Shown: positions 43,036-51,720 of the stretch, piece by piece
How positions within the stretch are numbered: the first letter of the stretch is position 1
Layout: the number at the start of each line of letters is the position of its first letter
Assembly (NCBI RefSeq): GCF_011947195.1
Contig: NZ_JAATVY010000008.1
Span: forward strand, 177,996-241,995
DNA length: 64,000 nucleotides
Direction of reading: 5' to 3'
DNA from: Planosporangium thailandense
GTDB lineage: Bacteria > Actinomycetota > Actinomycetes > Mycobacteriales > Micromonosporaceae
The notes under the pieces: model-generated
The model's input: the letters and a program-made list of their open reading frames with translations, nothing else
Told to the model about the DNA's origin: nothing
Databases searched by the model: none
Translations under genes and position numbers: made by a program

Positions 43036-44514
43036 TCACCTCTTGGACAGCGGCACCACCAGCACCGCTTCCGTACCGCCTTCCGCCCGTCGGCGCAGCT
43101 CGAGCGACCCGCGCAGCTCACCGGTGGCGAGGGTTCGCACGATCTGCAACCCGAGCCGCTCGCTGGCGTCGAGATCGAAGTCGGGCGGCAGGCCCTGGCC
43201 GGAGTCGGCGACCGTGACGTGCAACTGCCGGCGGAACCGGTGCGCGCTGATGACCACCTCACCTTCGGCGCCCGGCCCGTACGCGTGCTCGACCGCGTTC
43301 TGCAGCAGCTCGTTGAGCACCATGACCAGCGGGGTGGCGACCTCTGCCGGGAGCACGCCGAACGTGCCGGAGCGCCGGATCGTCACGCGCGTCTCGGCCG
43401 CCGCGACCTCCTTCGCGGCCGACGCCACCCGGTCGACGATGCCGTCGAACTCCACCGCCTCGTCCGACGACATCGACAGGGTCTCGTGCACGATCGCGAT
43501 CGACGCGACCCGGCGCACCGACTCCTCCAGCGCGGCCCGGGCCTCGGGTACCCCGACCCGCCGGGCCTGCAGCCGCAGCAGCGCCGCGACCGTCTGCAGG
43601 TTGTTCTTCACCCGGTGGTGGATCTCGCGGATCGTGGCGTCCTTCGTGATCAGCTGGCGGTCCCGGCGGCGCACCTCGGTGACGTCCCGCACGAGCACCA
43701 GCGCGCCGATCGGGGTACCGGCCGGCATCAGCGGCAGCGCGCGCATCAGGACCGTCGCGCCGCGCGCCTCGATCTCCCGGCGCGGCGGCGCCTCGCCGCG
43801 CAGCGCGGCCAGCACGACCTCCGAGGTCTCGCCGCCTTCGAGCGGGTCGTCGGCGAGCCGTCCGGTGATCGCCGCCAGGTCCTCCCCCACGAGGTGGGTC
43901 GACAGGCCGAGCCGCCGGTACGCCGACTGCGCGTTCGGGCTCGCGTACGTGACCTTGCCCCCGCCGTCGATGCGGATCAGCCCGTCACCGACCCGGGGCG
44001 CGCTCGTCGTCTCGCCGGGGTGCCGGGGCTGCGGGAAGACCCCGTCGGCGATCATCTGGGCGAGGTCGTCGGCGGTGGTGAGGTAGTTGAGCTCCAGGTG
44101 GCTGGGGGTCCGCGCGGTCGACAGGTTGGTGTCGCGGCCGATCACCGCGATCACCTCGTCCCGGCCGGCGCGCCGGACCGGGATCGCCTCATGGCGGGCC
44201 GGGGTGTCGCCGTACCAGACCGGGTCGCCCTCGCGCCAGATCCGGCCCTGCTCCACGGCGACCGCCAGGTGCGCCACCTCCGGGCCGCTGAAGATGCGCC
44301 CCACCTGGTCGTCCTGGTAGGCCGTCGGGCCGGTGGTGGGGCGCACCTGGGCCACGCAGAGGAACTGGCCGTCGGGCAGCGCCACCCACATGAGCAGGTC
44401 GGCGAAGGACAGGTCGGACACGAGCTGCCAGTCACCGGCCAGCCGGTGCAGATGCTCGATGTCGGCGGATTCGAGGTTGGTGTGCTCCTCGACGAGGTCA
44501 CGCAGCGTGGACAC
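43036..44514 (-). CDS. pdtaS: Cytosolic sensor histidine kinase PdtaS
   Basis: HisKA_2-type kinase of 492 residues without membrane segments. An N-terminal GAF domain (about 1-150) is followed by PAS (about 175-285), and the H-box EIHHRVKNNLQTVAALLRLQ (His near 300). The ATPase has NELLQNAVEHAYG, VADSGQGLP and GLQIVRTLA. This matches PdtaS of M. tuberculosis, partner of the RNA-binding antiterminator PdtaR, and lies in the same broad neighbourhood as whiB1 and sigH there. PdtaR is not in the window. ATG/GTG choice: start at 44514 fits the family N-terminus MSTLRDLVEEHT. Confidence 0.93.
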   Translation of the reverse strand: MSTLRDLVEEHTNLESADIEHLHRLAGDWQLVSDLSFADLLMWVALPDGQFLCVAQVRPTTGPTAYQDDQVGRIFSGPEVAHLAVAVEQGRIWREGDPVWYGDTPARHEAIPVRRAGRDEVIAVIGRDTNLSTARTPSHLELNYLTTADDLAQMIADGVFPQPRHPGETTSAPRVGDGLIRIDGGGKVTYASPNAQSAYRRLGLSTHLVGEDLAAITGRLADDPLEGGETSEVVLAALRGEAPPRREIEARGATVLMRALPLMPAGTPIGALVLVRDVTEVRRRDRQLITKDATIREIHHRVKNNLQTVAALLRLQARRVGVPEARAALEESVRRVASIAIVHETLSMSSDEAVEFDGIVDRVASAAKEVAAAETRVTIRRSGTFGVLPAEVATPLVMVLNELLQNAVEHAYGPGAEGEVVISAHRFRRQLHVTVADSGQGLPPDFDLDASERLGLQIVRTLATGELRGSLELRRRAEGGTEAVLVVPLSKR

Positions 44515-44556
44515 GCCTCACAGCCTGCCACGTCCCACCCTGTAGCCTCTTCAGGC

Positions 44557-44988
44557 GTGCGGCGCTTCCTCTCCACCGTCATCGCTGTCGTGACACTGTG
44601 CGCGGCACTGTCCGGCTGCGGGTGGGTACGCGCCGGCAACAGAAGCCCCAACAAGCCGACCGCCTTCGTGCTGCGCGGGTACGCCAGCGTGGCGGGCGCG
44701 CCGGCCGGCCAGCCGGGCGCGGCGTGCGAGGTGCCGGCCAGCGGAATCGGCCCGAACGCCCCGGTACACGTCGCCGACCCGCCCGGCCATGCCCTCGCGA
44801 CCGGCACCCTGCGGGACGGCGTGCTGGCGACGGACGGCACCGGGTACCGCTGCAACTTCGCCTTCGAGATCTACGGCGTGCCGGGCGGCCACACCACGTA
44901 CGAGATCTCGGTGAACGACCGGCCGCCGGTGAGCTTCCCCGCCGAGGAACTGCGCCAGGACAAGCCCGCGGTCATCCCCATCCCATGA
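44557..44988 (+). CDS. Small lipoprotein, unknown function
   Basis: Exported protein of 143 residues with basic start RRFLS, a hydrophobic core and lipobox LSGC (Cys near 21). The mature part is an extended beta-rich domain with two further Cys (AACEVP and YRCNFAF) likely to form a disulfide; it ends KPAVIPIP. No family is recognised. GTG 44557 lies about 10 nt after TAGCCT, so the transcript may be leaderless. It is divergent from pdtaS. Confidence 0.72.
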   Translation: MRRFLSTVIAVVTLCAALSGCGWVRAGNRSPNKPTAFVLRGYASVAGAPAGQPGAACEVPASGIGPNAPVHVADPPGHALATGTLRDGVLATDGTGYRCNFAFEIYGVPGGHTTYEISVNDRPPVSFPAEELRQDKPAVIPIP

Positions 44989-45037
44989 TCACGGAATTTT
45001 CTCCGTGCCCCGCCCCGGAAAACCTTCCGCGATCATG
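44984..45037. terminator. Bidirectional hairpin between lipoprotein and SIS genes
   Basis: CATGATCACGGAA (44984-44996) pairs with TTCCGCGATCATG (45025-45037), 12 of 13 positions, with A/T-rich TTTTC and GGAAAA inside the loop. It spans the whole gap between the convergent stops. Confidence 0.65.
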
Positions 45038-45039
45038 AG

Positions 45040-46095
45040 TTAGAGGGTCGTGGTGACCTTCTTCAGGCCGCGGGGCGCGTCCGGGTCCTCGCCCCGGTGC
45101 CGGGCCAGTTCGAGCGCGAGCCGCTGCAGCGGCAGGATGTCCAGCAGCGGCGCGTACCGCTCGTCGACGTCGGGGGTCGGGATCCGCAGCGCCGCCCCCG
45201 CCACGTCGGCCGGCCCGACCGCCACCACGTCGGCGCGGCGCTCGTCCAGCCGGGCCAGCACCTCACGCATCGCCGCCCCGCCCGGGCCCGATCCGACCAC
45301 GGCGAGCACCGGCACGTCCGGGTCGGCCATCGCGAGCGGGCCGTGCAGCAGGTCGGCACCGGAGAACGCCAGCGCCGGCAGGTAGGACGTCTCCATCAGT
45401 TTGAGGGCGGTCTCCCGGGCCGTGGGGTACGCGTACCCCCGGCCGGTGGTGACCACGCGCGCGGCGAAGCGGTAGCGCGGGGCGAGCTGGCCTGCGGTCG
45501 GATCGTCGAGCAGGCGCTGCGCGTACCCGGGCAGCTCGCCCAGCTCGGCGCGCTGCTCCGCGGGCAGCGCGCCGTCCCCCGCACGCACCCCCTCGATCAG
45601 CATCAGCAGGGCCAGCAGCTCGGCCGAGTAGGTCTTGGTCGCGGCGACGGCCCGCTCGTGCCCGGCCGCGATGTCGACGGACAGCTCGGCTGCGGCGGCG
45701 AGCGGCGACCCGGGATTGTTGGTCACCGCGAGGGTGTGTGCGCCCTGCTCACGCGCGACCCGGACGACCTCGCACAGGTCGGGTGAGCCACCGCTCTGGG
45801 AGACGCCGACGACCAGTGCGTCGCGCAGGTCCGGGCGCGCGCCGAAGACGGTGATGGCCGACGGCGAGGCGAGCCCGGCGGAGACGCCGAGCCGGATCTC
45901 GGTCAGGTACGCCGCGTAGAGGGCGGCGTGGTCGGAGGTGCCGCGGGCGGTGAAGACGACGTGGCGCGGCGCCCACCGCGCGATCTGCGCGGCGACCTCG
46001 GCGATCGCCGGCGCCTGCTCGTCGAGCAGCCGCGCGTACACCTCCGGCTGCTCGGCGATGTCGGCGGCCATCCCACTGCCCGGCTGGCTTGTCAC
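45040..46095 (-). CDS. SIS-domain sugar-phosphate isomerase/deaminase (GlmS C-half-like)
   Basis: Protein of about 351 residues with two SIS domains and no glutaminase domain, like AgaS/GlmS2-type aminosugar-phosphate enzymes. Blocks are MAADIAEQPEVYARLL, FTARGTSDHAALY, VGVSQSGGSPDLCEVV, ATKTYSAELLALL and a C-terminal LPLQRLALELARHRGEDPD with the Lys-rich end RGLKKVTTTL. It probably acts on glucosamine 6-phosphate or a related aminosugar. GTG 46095 has an excellent GGAGGAGG; longer in-frame ATGs exist up to 46146. Confidence 0.87.
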   Translation of the reverse strand: MTSQPGSGMAADIAEQPEVYARLLDEQAPAIAEVAAQIARWAPRHVVFTARGTSDHAALYAAYLTEIRLGVSAGLASPSAITVFGARPDLRDALVVGVSQSGGSPDLCEVVRVAREQGAHTLAVTNNPGSPLAAAAELSVDIAAGHERAVAATKTYSAELLALLMLIEGVRAGDGALPAEQRAELGELPGYAQRLLDDPTAGQLAPRYRFAARVVTTGRGYAYPTARETALKLMETSYLPALAFSGADLLHGPLAMADPDVPVLAVVGSGPGGAAMREVLARLDERRADVVAVGPADVAGAALRIPTPDVDERYAPLLDILPLQRLALELARHRGEDPDAPRGLKKVTTTL

Positions 46096-46225
46096 GGCAC
46101 CTCCTCCGATCATGCGCACTGACATGATGTGCGCGTTTGACGCCAAAATCGTCGCACAACCGATCAGTAGCGCGCAATGAACGAGCAGCTTCGCGCAAGA
46201 ATGATCTGCTTCACATACGCGAAAA

Positions 46226-46272
46226 GCAGGAGGGCCCTGCCCGCGCGTTCGACGCGGGCAGGGCCCTCCTGC
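46226..46272. terminator. Strong bidirectional terminator
   Basis: A 20-bp perfect stem (46226-46245 with 46253-46272; core GGAGGGCCCTGCCCGCG) and a 7-nt loop, with TTTT next to it on both strands. It ends transcription of the GNAT/biotinyl operon on the minus strand. Confidence 0.9.
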
Positions 46273-46287
46273 CTGGTTTTCACGGTG

Positions 46288-46791
46288 CTAGCGCGCGGGC
46301 AACGTCCTCCGCAGCGCGAGGAGGTTCACGCCGGGCATCGGCGACCAGTCCCGCTCGGGGAGCCGCTGGAAGCCCAGACCGCTATACAGCCCCTCGGCCG
46401 CCGCCACGAAGTCGCGGTAGCAGATGACGACCGCGGCGCAGCCCGCCCCGGCGGCGCGCCGCAGGCACTCGCCGACCAGCAGCCGACCCACCCCGCGGCC
46501 CTGCTCCTCCGGATCGACCGCGAGCATCCGGAACTCCGCCTCGTCCGCCCGCGCCAGTTCGGAGTACCGGCTGCCGGGGAGCACGAACGTCACCGACCCG
46601 AGCAGGCGCCCGGTCGACTCGTCGACCGCCACCAGCACGTCGCCCTCGTCCGCGCGGCCCGCCACGTCGGCGAGCGTCCGCTCGTACCCGATCTCCCCGC
46701 CGAGCTGCCCCGCCTTGTCGTACGCGAGGACGGTGAGGCGCCCGATCTCGTCATATTCATCCGGACGGGCGACCCGCACGACCACCGTCAC
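46288..46791 (-). CDS. GNAT family N-acetyltransferase
   Basis: Acetyltransferase of 167 residues: VRVARPDEYDEIGRLTV at the start, then FRMLAVDPEEQGRGVGRLLV with the acetyl-CoA loop QGRGVG, VVICYRDF and GFQRLPERDW. The substrate is unknown. GTG 46791 overlaps the stop of the biotinyl-domain gene (GTGA), so the two are co-translated; followed by a strong terminator. Confidence 0.87.
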   Translation of the reverse strand: MTVVVRVARPDEYDEIGRLTVLAYDKAGQLGGEIGYERTLADVAGRADEGDVLVAVDESTGRLLGSVTFVLPGSRYSELARADEAEFRMLAVDPEEQGRGVGRLLVGECLRRAAGAGCAAVVICYRDFVAAAEGLYSGLGFQRLPERDWSPMPGVNLLALRRTLPAR

Positions 46792-47003
46792 TCGATCACC
46801 GCGATGAGGTCACCCTCCTGGACGACGTCACCCTCGGAGACGACCAGCTCCTTGAGCACCCCGTCGGACTCGGCCACGACCGGGATCTCCATCTTCATCG
46901 ACTCAAGGATCACGAGGGTGTCGCCCTCCTCGACCGTCTCCCCGGTGGCCTTGACCACCTTCCAGACGTTCGCCACCATCTCGGCGCGGATCTCGTCGGC
47001 CAT
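46788..47003 (-). CDS. Biotinyl/lipoyl-carrier domain protein (Rv3221c-like)
   Basis: Single biotin-attachment domain of 71 residues, ortholog-like to the biotinylated protein TB7.3 of M. tuberculosis. It starts MADEIRAEMVANVWKVV and carries the attachment motif ILESMKMEIP with the modifiable Lys near 37, then VSEGDVVQEGDLIAVIE. No carboxylase subunit is adjacent, so its partner is unknown. ATG 47003 follows GAGAGGACGGGCAG; a longer frame to 47054 is unlikely. It lies just downstream of rsrA, as in mycobacteria. Confidence 0.9.
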   Translation of the reverse strand: MADEIRAEMVANVWKVVKATGETVEEGDTLVILESMKMEIPVVAESDGVLKELVVSEGDVVQEGDLIAVIE

Positions 47004-47105
47004 CTGCCCGTCCTCTCGTGTTGTCGCATCGGTATCCAACCACGATGCGGACACGAACGGGCAGTGGAGTCTCCGAGGTCGCGCGCGTCGACGCCGGAGC
47101 TCAGG

Positions 47106-47390
47106 TCACTCGGCGAGGAACTCGCGGGTGTCGGCTTCGAGGACCAGCTCCGTCAGCTTGCTACGCAGGCGCTCCTTGAGCTCGGCCGGCGCGGTCTCGG
47201 CGCCGCAGCAGCGCGCCACCAGCACCTTCACCTCCTGCTCGATGCCGTACTCCCGCAGGCACGGCGAGCATTCGTCGAGGTGCTCGCGGATGAGCAGCCG
47301 CCGGTCCTCGGAGCACTCCAGATCGAGGTACAGGTAGACCTCGGCCAGCACCTCACGGCAGTCGGTCTCATGTGGTTCGCCGCAGCTCAC
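47106..47390 (-). CDS. rsrA: Redox-sensing anti-sigma factor (RsrA/RshA)
   Basis: Zinc-containing anti-sigma factor of 94 residues of the ZAS family. The motif [10 protein letters not shown] gives His-X3-Cys-X2-Cys, with a further upstream Cys (LECSED) and CC near 61-62. In RsrA/RshA oxidation of these Cys forms a disulfide, releases zinc and frees the sigma factor. GTG 47390 overlaps the sigR stop (GTGA) and has AGGAGGTG upstream, so the two are produced together. Confidence 0.92.
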   Translation of the reverse strand: MSCGEPHETDCREVLAEVYLYLDLECSEDRRLLIREHLDECSPCLREYGIEQEVKVLVARCCGAETAPAELKERLRSKLTELVLEADTREFLAE

Positions 47391-48004
47391 CGTGACACCT
47401 CCTGCCCAGCGCGCTCGTTCTGGCTCGCGACCCCGGCGATGCCCCGTTCAGCGGCGTAGTGCTCGAGGAGTCGACGCAGATTGCGCCGCCCCCGGTGCAG
47501 GCGCGACATCACCGTGCCGATCGGCGTACCCATGATGTCGGCGATCTCCTTGTAAGAGAAGCCCTCGACGTCGGCGAGGTAGACCGCCAACCGGAAATCC
47601 TCCGGCAGCGACTGCAGCGCCTCCTTGATGTCGGAGTCGGGCAGGCGGTCGAGCGCCTCCGTCTCCGCCGACCTCAGCCCGGTCGAGGAGTGCGACTCCA
47701 CCTCCGCGAGCTGCCAGTCGTGGATCTCCTCGGTCGGTGCCTGCACCGGCTGGCGCTGCCGCTTCCGATAGGAGTTGATGTAGGTGTTCGTGAGGATGCG
47801 GTACAGCCAGGCCTTGAGGTTGGTGCCCTCTTCGAACTGGTGGAACGCCGCGTAAGCCTTGAGGAAGGTCTCCTGGAGCAGGTCCTCGGCGTCGGCCGGG
47901 TTACGCGTCATCCGCAGTGCGGCCGCGTAGAGCTGGTCCAGGAACGGCATCGCGTCCCGGACGAAACGGTCACGCCGCTGATCGGGCTTCTCGTCGATTG
48001 ACAC
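47387..48004 (-). CDS. sigR: ECF sigma factor for thiol-oxidative stress (SigR/SigH)
   Basis: ECF sigma factor of 205 residues from GTG 48004. Region 2 has [40 protein letters not shown] and [14 protein letters not shown]. Region 4 has [20 protein letters not shown] and [19 protein letters not shown]. This is the SigR of Streptomyces and SigH of mycobacteria, controlled by the downstream anti-sigma. AAGAGGGG precedes GTG 48004. The frame stays open upstream with a second well-placed start (ATG 48226), allowing a longer isoform, and a SigR-type promoter lies further upstream. Confidence 0.95.
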   Translation of the reverse strand: MSIDEKPDQRRDRFVRDAMPFLDQLYAAALRMTRNPADAEDLLQETFLKAYAAFHQFEEGTNLKAWLYRILTNTYINSYRKRQRQPVQAPTEEIHDWQLAEVESHSSTGLRSAETEALDRLPDSDIKEALQSLPEDFRLAVYLADVEGFSYKEIADIMGTPIGTVMSRLHRGRRNLRRLLEHYAAERGIAGVASQNERAGQEVSR

Positions 48005-48226
48005 GCGCCCCTCTTCCTTCGACCGTCCAGACGACGAGCTTACGCCGAGGCGCTGACCACGCTCGTGGGAGAGGTCGGTCTCCGCCTGCTCGACCGCGAT
48101 CGCGGGCCATGCCGGATCGGACGCGACCCGCGCCGCCTCCGCCGACGCCGGCCAGGTCGGGCCGGTCAGCACGCGCTGCCATCGTCTCGTCTCATGCCTG
48201 TCGGGCTTTCGGGTGGTGACGCCCAT
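48005..48226 (-). other. Possible N-terminal extension of SigR (long isoform)
   Basis: In-frame, stop-free 74-codon extension from ATG 48226 ([16 protein letters not shown]), with GGGGGAG 6 nt upstream. It begins about 50 nt after the predicted start site of the autoregulatory promoter. Streptomyces makes an unstable longer SigR isoform from its autoregulated transcript in the same arrangement. Whether it is translated here is inference. Confidence 0.5.
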
Positions 48227-48286
48227 CCGGAACTCCCCCTTCGCCAGTGCCCAGGCGCCCGAGGCGCCGGCCCTCCAGCGAGATGA

Positions 48287-48312
48287 AACCCCGTCCACCC
48301 GCGGATCATTCC
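48287..48312 (-). promoter_or_regulatory. SigR-type autoregulatory promoter of sigR
   Basis: Minus-strand GGAAT (48312-48308), 18 bp, GTT (48289-48287): an exact match to the SigR/SigH consensus. Predicted start about 48280, upstream of both possible sigR starts. Confidence 0.75.
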
Positions 48313-48345
48313 GAGTCTGGCGGACACAGCCGCGTCCGGGTCGGA

Positions 48346-48954
48346 TCAGCCGGCCGTCCAGCCATGGTCGGCCAGCCAGGCCACGGCCAGGGCCGCCACG
48401 GCCGCCGGATCACGGCGCAGGTCGTGCGTCTCACCCGGAAGGACACGTACCTCGACCGCGCCGGTGGCCGGCGGCACGCCGAACGGGTCCCGGTCGCCGT
48501 TGAGGACGAGGGTCGGCAGCCCGGTGGGCAGTTCGCCGGCCCGGCTGCGGTCCGGCTTGCCGGGTGGGTGCAGCGGGAACGCCAGCGCGAGCACCGCGAC
48601 GGCGCCGAGCTCATCCGCGGTGCGGCAGGCCACGCGTGCCCCGCTCGACCGGCCGCCGACGATCAGCGGCAGCCCCGGCGGCACCAGATCGCGCAGTGCG
48701 CTCACGGCCGTGACGTACGCACGGTCGAGCTGACTGGCCGGCGCCGGCGCCCGTCGCCCCGCCACCCGGTAGGGCTGCGTGAGACGGGCCACCGTCAGGC
48801 CGGCCGCGACCGCGGCGGCACGGACGGCGACAAGATCGACGGCGTCCACCCCGCCACCGGCGCCGTGCCCGAGCACGAGCAGGGCCGAGGGGCCGCTGGC
48901 GGGGTGGTCGATGTCGAGCCGGGCCGGCCCGTACGCGGTGGCGACCTCGATCAT
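48346..48954 (-). CDS. Alpha/beta-hydrolase (dienelactone hydrolase-like)
   Basis: Hydrolase of about 202 residues. [15 protein letters not shown] forms the oxyanion region, the nucleophile lies in [11 protein letters not shown], the acid in LNGDRDPFG and the His in PGETHDLRR. This matches the small alpha/beta hydrolases annotated as dienelactone-hydrolase or KANL3/Tex30-like. ATG 48954 is preferred because similarity starts there; 48996 is longer. It lies upstream of sigR on the same strand. Confidence 0.78.
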   Translation of the reverse strand: MIEVATAYGPARLDIDHPASGPSALLVLGHGAGGGVDAVDLVAVRAAAVAAGLTVARLTQPYRVAGRRAPAPASQLDRAYVTAVSALRDLVPPGLPLIVGGRSSGARVACRTADELGAVAVLALAFPLHPPGKPDRSRAGELPTGLPTLVLNGDRDPFGVPPATGAVEVRVLPGETHDLRRDPAAVAALAVAWLADHGWTAG

Positions 48955-48979
48955 TGTTGAATGATCGCAGCCGACCTGG

Positions 48980-49381
48980 CTACCGGCTGCCGGCACCCAC
49001 CTGTTCGAGCACCCGGAAGACGTTCACACCGGCGAGCGTCTCGGTAGCCGGCGCCTCGACAGCCGGCGCCTCGGCGCGCCACGCGACGAGCATCGCCCGC
49101 CGCTCGCGGGGCGTCGTGGCGCCCCAGACACCGTGGCAGTCGCCGACGTCGAGCGCCCAGGCCAGGCAGGAGCCCTGGACATCGCAGGTACGGCAGAGCG
49201 CGACCGCGGCATCCGCGGGCTCGCTGGGCGCCGGAAAGAAGGTTTCCGGATCAACACTCTGGCACAGTCCCCTGGTACGCCAGGCCGGATCGAGGTCGCG
49301 TTCACTCAGCGCGCGTAGCAGTCGTGGATCTTTCCTGGCTGCAGCAACCTCGTGCGGACGTGGCATTCGCGCCCGGGTCAT
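48980..49381 (-). CDS. WhiB-family Fe-S transcriptional regulator
   Basis: WhiB-like protein of 133 residues. Cluster Cys are at 40 (GLCQSVDPETFF), 63, 66 (LCRTC) and 72 (GSC), with an additional Cys at 82 in GDCHGVWGATTPRERR, the loop before the usual GVWGG turn. A 38-residue basic N-terminal extension and an Ala/Glu-rich tail make it longer than WhiB1. Subtype is not certain. ATG 49381 has GGGGGAGGTGGGTGC upstream. The gap to 49536 is A+T-rich and likely its promoter. Confidence 0.85.
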   Translation of the reverse strand: MTRARMPRPHEVAAARKDPRLLRALSERDLDPAWRTRGLCQSVDPETFFPAPSEPADAAVALCRTCDVQGSCLAWALDVGDCHGVWGATTPRERRAMLVAWRAEAPAVEAPATETLAGVNVFRVLEQVGAGSR

Positions 49382-49536
49382 GCACCCACCTCCCCCGTGG
49401 GTTACGACATTTCGGCAGGCGCGAACAGACGACAGAACAGCACGCCCACCGGCGCGTTGTTCTATCGCACGTCGATATCTCGCGACAAGGCTCTTAAGGA
49501 AAATTGCAGAAAAGCCCTCCCCCCAATCCCGCCGTA

Positions 49537-50259
49537 TCAGTCGAAAAGCGTCAGGTCCTGTGGCTGCTCGGCAACCACCCCGAGAGGCGCCGCCGGAACC
49601 CGCTCCACCAACCCCGGACCGTCGTTACGGACGTCACCGACCGCCGCGCCGACCGGACGGATCTCGATCGACTCCAGGTAGTCCGCGGGTGCCGGCTCCA
49701 GCAGGGCGACGGCGGCCGCGGCGTCCCCCTCGAGCCACCGCCGCCAGCGGTCCGGCGGCAGCGCGAGCGGCATCCGCTCGTGCACCAGCGACAACTCCCC
49801 TACGGCCGCCGTGGTCACGATCGTGCAGGTGAGAAGCTTGTCGCCCCACACCGACCACAGGCCGGCGAAGGCGAGCACGCCGCCGTCGGAGCGGGTCATG
49901 AAGTAGGGCTGGCGCTGCCTGGGCGAGTGGCGGACCCACTCGTACCACCCGTCGGCGGGGACCAGGCAGCGACGGGTCGCGAACGACGGCGCGTACGCCC
50001 GGGTGGTCGCCACCGTCTCCGCCCGCGCATTGATCATGCGAGCGGCGCCGCTCGTGTCCTTGGCCCACGACGGCACGAGACCCCACCGGGCCGTGGACAG
50101 CACGGTCGCCTCCGCGCTCCGCGATCGCCGCACGATCGGCACGGCGTCGGTCGGCGCCACGTTGTAGTCGGCGGCCAGACCGTCACCGGTCTCATCGCTC
50201 GCGTCGAACAGCGCGCTGAGATCGGTGGCACTACGGGTCGTGGCGTACCGGCCGCACAT
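49537..50259 (-). CDS. SOS response-associated peptidase (SRAP/HMCES, YedK-like)
   Basis: SRAP-domain protein of 240 residues that shields abasic sites in single-stranded DNA by a covalent link through Cys2. The start MCGRYATT puts that Cys directly after the initiator Met, which fixes ATG 50259. Further blocks are YNVAPTDAVPIV, RWGLVPSW, INARAETV, CLVPADGWYEW, FAGLW and the catalytic His in VHERMPLAL. A homolog lies beside aroA in M. tuberculosis as well. It is divergent from aroA. Confidence 0.93.
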   Translation of the reverse strand: MCGRYATTRSATDLSALFDASDETGDGLAADYNVAPTDAVPIVRRSRSAEATVLSTARWGLVPSWAKDTSGAARMINARAETVATTRAYAPSFATRRCLVPADGWYEWVRHSPRQRQPYFMTRSDGGVLAFAGLWSVWGDKLLTCTIVTTAAVGELSLVHERMPLALPPDRWRRWLEGDAAAAVALLEPAPADYLESIEIRPVGAAVGDVRNDGPGLVERVPAAPLGVVAEQPQDLTLFD

Positions 50260-50394
50260 GGCGAACACGGTACCCGCGGCCGCGACGCCGCGTGGTCCCT
50301 TCGCGCCATCTCGGCCGACAACGGATGTCCCACCCAACAGGAGCAACCGGTACGCGCCGTGGCCCGGCACATCGGCGTTCGGCAGACTGTACGG

Positions 50395-51720
50395 GTGGCA
50401 GACAGCAATTCCACCGCAACCCGGTCGAGCAGACAGGCCCAGCCGTGGACGGCGCCGACCGCCGCCGGCCCCGTCACGGCGACGGTCCGGCTGCCCGGCT
50501 CCAAGTCGATGACCGCGCGGGCGCTCGTCCTCGCCGCCGTGTCGGCCGGTTCGAGCACGCTGCGCGCCCCGCTGCGCGCCCGCGACACGATGCTCATGGC
50601 CGCCGGACTGCAGGCCATGGGCGCGACCGTGAGCACCGGCGACGACGACCTGTGGGTGATACGCCCCCAGCCGCTGCGCGGCCCCGCGTCCGTCGACGTC
50701 GGGCTGGCCGGCACCGTGATGCGCTTCCTGCCGCCGGTGGCCGCGCTCGCCGACGGACCGGTGACGTTCGACGGCGATCCGCGCGCCCGCCTGCGGCCGA
50801 TGGCGCCGCTGATCGACGCGCTCGGCCGGCTCGGGGTGGACATCGACGCCGCACCGGGCGGCCGGCTGCCGATGACCGTACGGGGCGCCGGCCGGGTCAC
50901 CGGCGGCGAGGTGACCATCGACGCATCCAGCTCCAGCCAGCTCGTCAGCGGCCTGCTGCTCGCCGCCGCCACCTTCGACCGGGGCGTGGTCGTCCGGCAC
51001 GTCGGCCCGCCGGTGCCCAGCGCCCCGCACCTGGAGATGACCGTCCAGATGCTGCGGGCCGTCGGCGCCGGCGTCGACAACAGCACCCCGGACGTCTGGG
51101 CCGTCCAGCCGGGTCGCCTGGCCGGGCGCGCCTGGGACATCGAGCCCGACCTGTCCGGAGCCGCGCCGTTCCTGGCCGCCGCGCTGGTCACCGGGGGCGC
51201 CGTGACCGTGCCCGGCTGGCCGCGCACCACCACCCAGGCCGGCGACCGGCTGCGCGAACTGCTGTCGGAGATGGGCGGCGAACCGACCCTGTCGACCGAG
51301 GGCCTCACGATGCGGGGCACCGGCGCCGTGCACGGCCTCGACGCGGACCTGTCGGACGTGAGCGAGCTGACGCCCGTCCTCGCCGGCCTCGCCGCCCTGG
51401 CCGACTCCCCGTCGCGGCTGCGCGGCATCGGGCACATCCGCGGCCACGAGACCGACCGGATCGCGGCGCTCGCCCGCGAACTGACCAGGCTCGGCGCCGA
51501 CGTGGTGGAGCACCCGGACGCGTTGGAGATCCGCCCCCGGCCGCTGACCGGCGGGGCGTTCGAGACCTACGACGACCACCGCATGGCGCACGCCGGCGCG
51601 GTCATCGGGCTCGCGGTGCCCGGCGTGGCGCTCAGCGACGTCGGATGCACCTCGAAGACGATGCCGCAGTTTCCGGCACTATGGTCGGCGATGGTGAGCC
51701 AGCCGGAGGTTGAGCACTGA
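50395..51720 (+). CDS. aroA: 3-Phosphoshikimate 1-carboxyvinyltransferase (EPSP synthase)
   Basis: EPSP synthase of 441 residues for the sixth step of the shikimate pathway (phosphoenolpyruvate plus shikimate 3-phosphate). Family blocks are VRLPGSKSMTARALVLAA, GLAGTVMRFLPP (Leu where many have Asn), SSQLVSGLLLAA, GDRLRELLSEMGGE, and YDDHRMAHAGAVIGL. GTG 50395 is used; there is no obvious ribosome site, so a leaderless transcript is possible. It is followed by rsgA with a CTGA overlap and by hisN, a gene order shared with other actinomycetes. Confidence 0.95.
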   Translation: MADSNSTATRSSRQAQPWTAPTAAGPVTATVRLPGSKSMTARALVLAAVSAGSSTLRAPLRARDTMLMAAGLQAMGATVSTGDDDLWVIRPQPLRGPASVDVGLAGTVMRFLPPVAALADGPVTFDGDPRARLRPMAPLIDALGRLGVDIDAAPGGRLPMTVRGAGRVTGGEVTIDASSSSQLVSGLLLAAATFDRGVVVRHVGPPVPSAPHLEMTVQMLRAVGAGVDNSTPDVWAVQPGRLAGRAWDIEPDLSGAAPFLAAALVTGGAVTVPGWPRTTTQAGDRLRELLSEMGGEPTLSTEGLTMRGTGAVHGLDADLSDVSELTPVLAGLAALADSPSRLRGIGHIRGHETDRIAALARELTRLGADVVEHPDALEIRPRPLTGGAFETYDDHRMAHAGAVIGLAVPGVALSDVGCTSKTMPQFPALWSAMVSQPEVEH

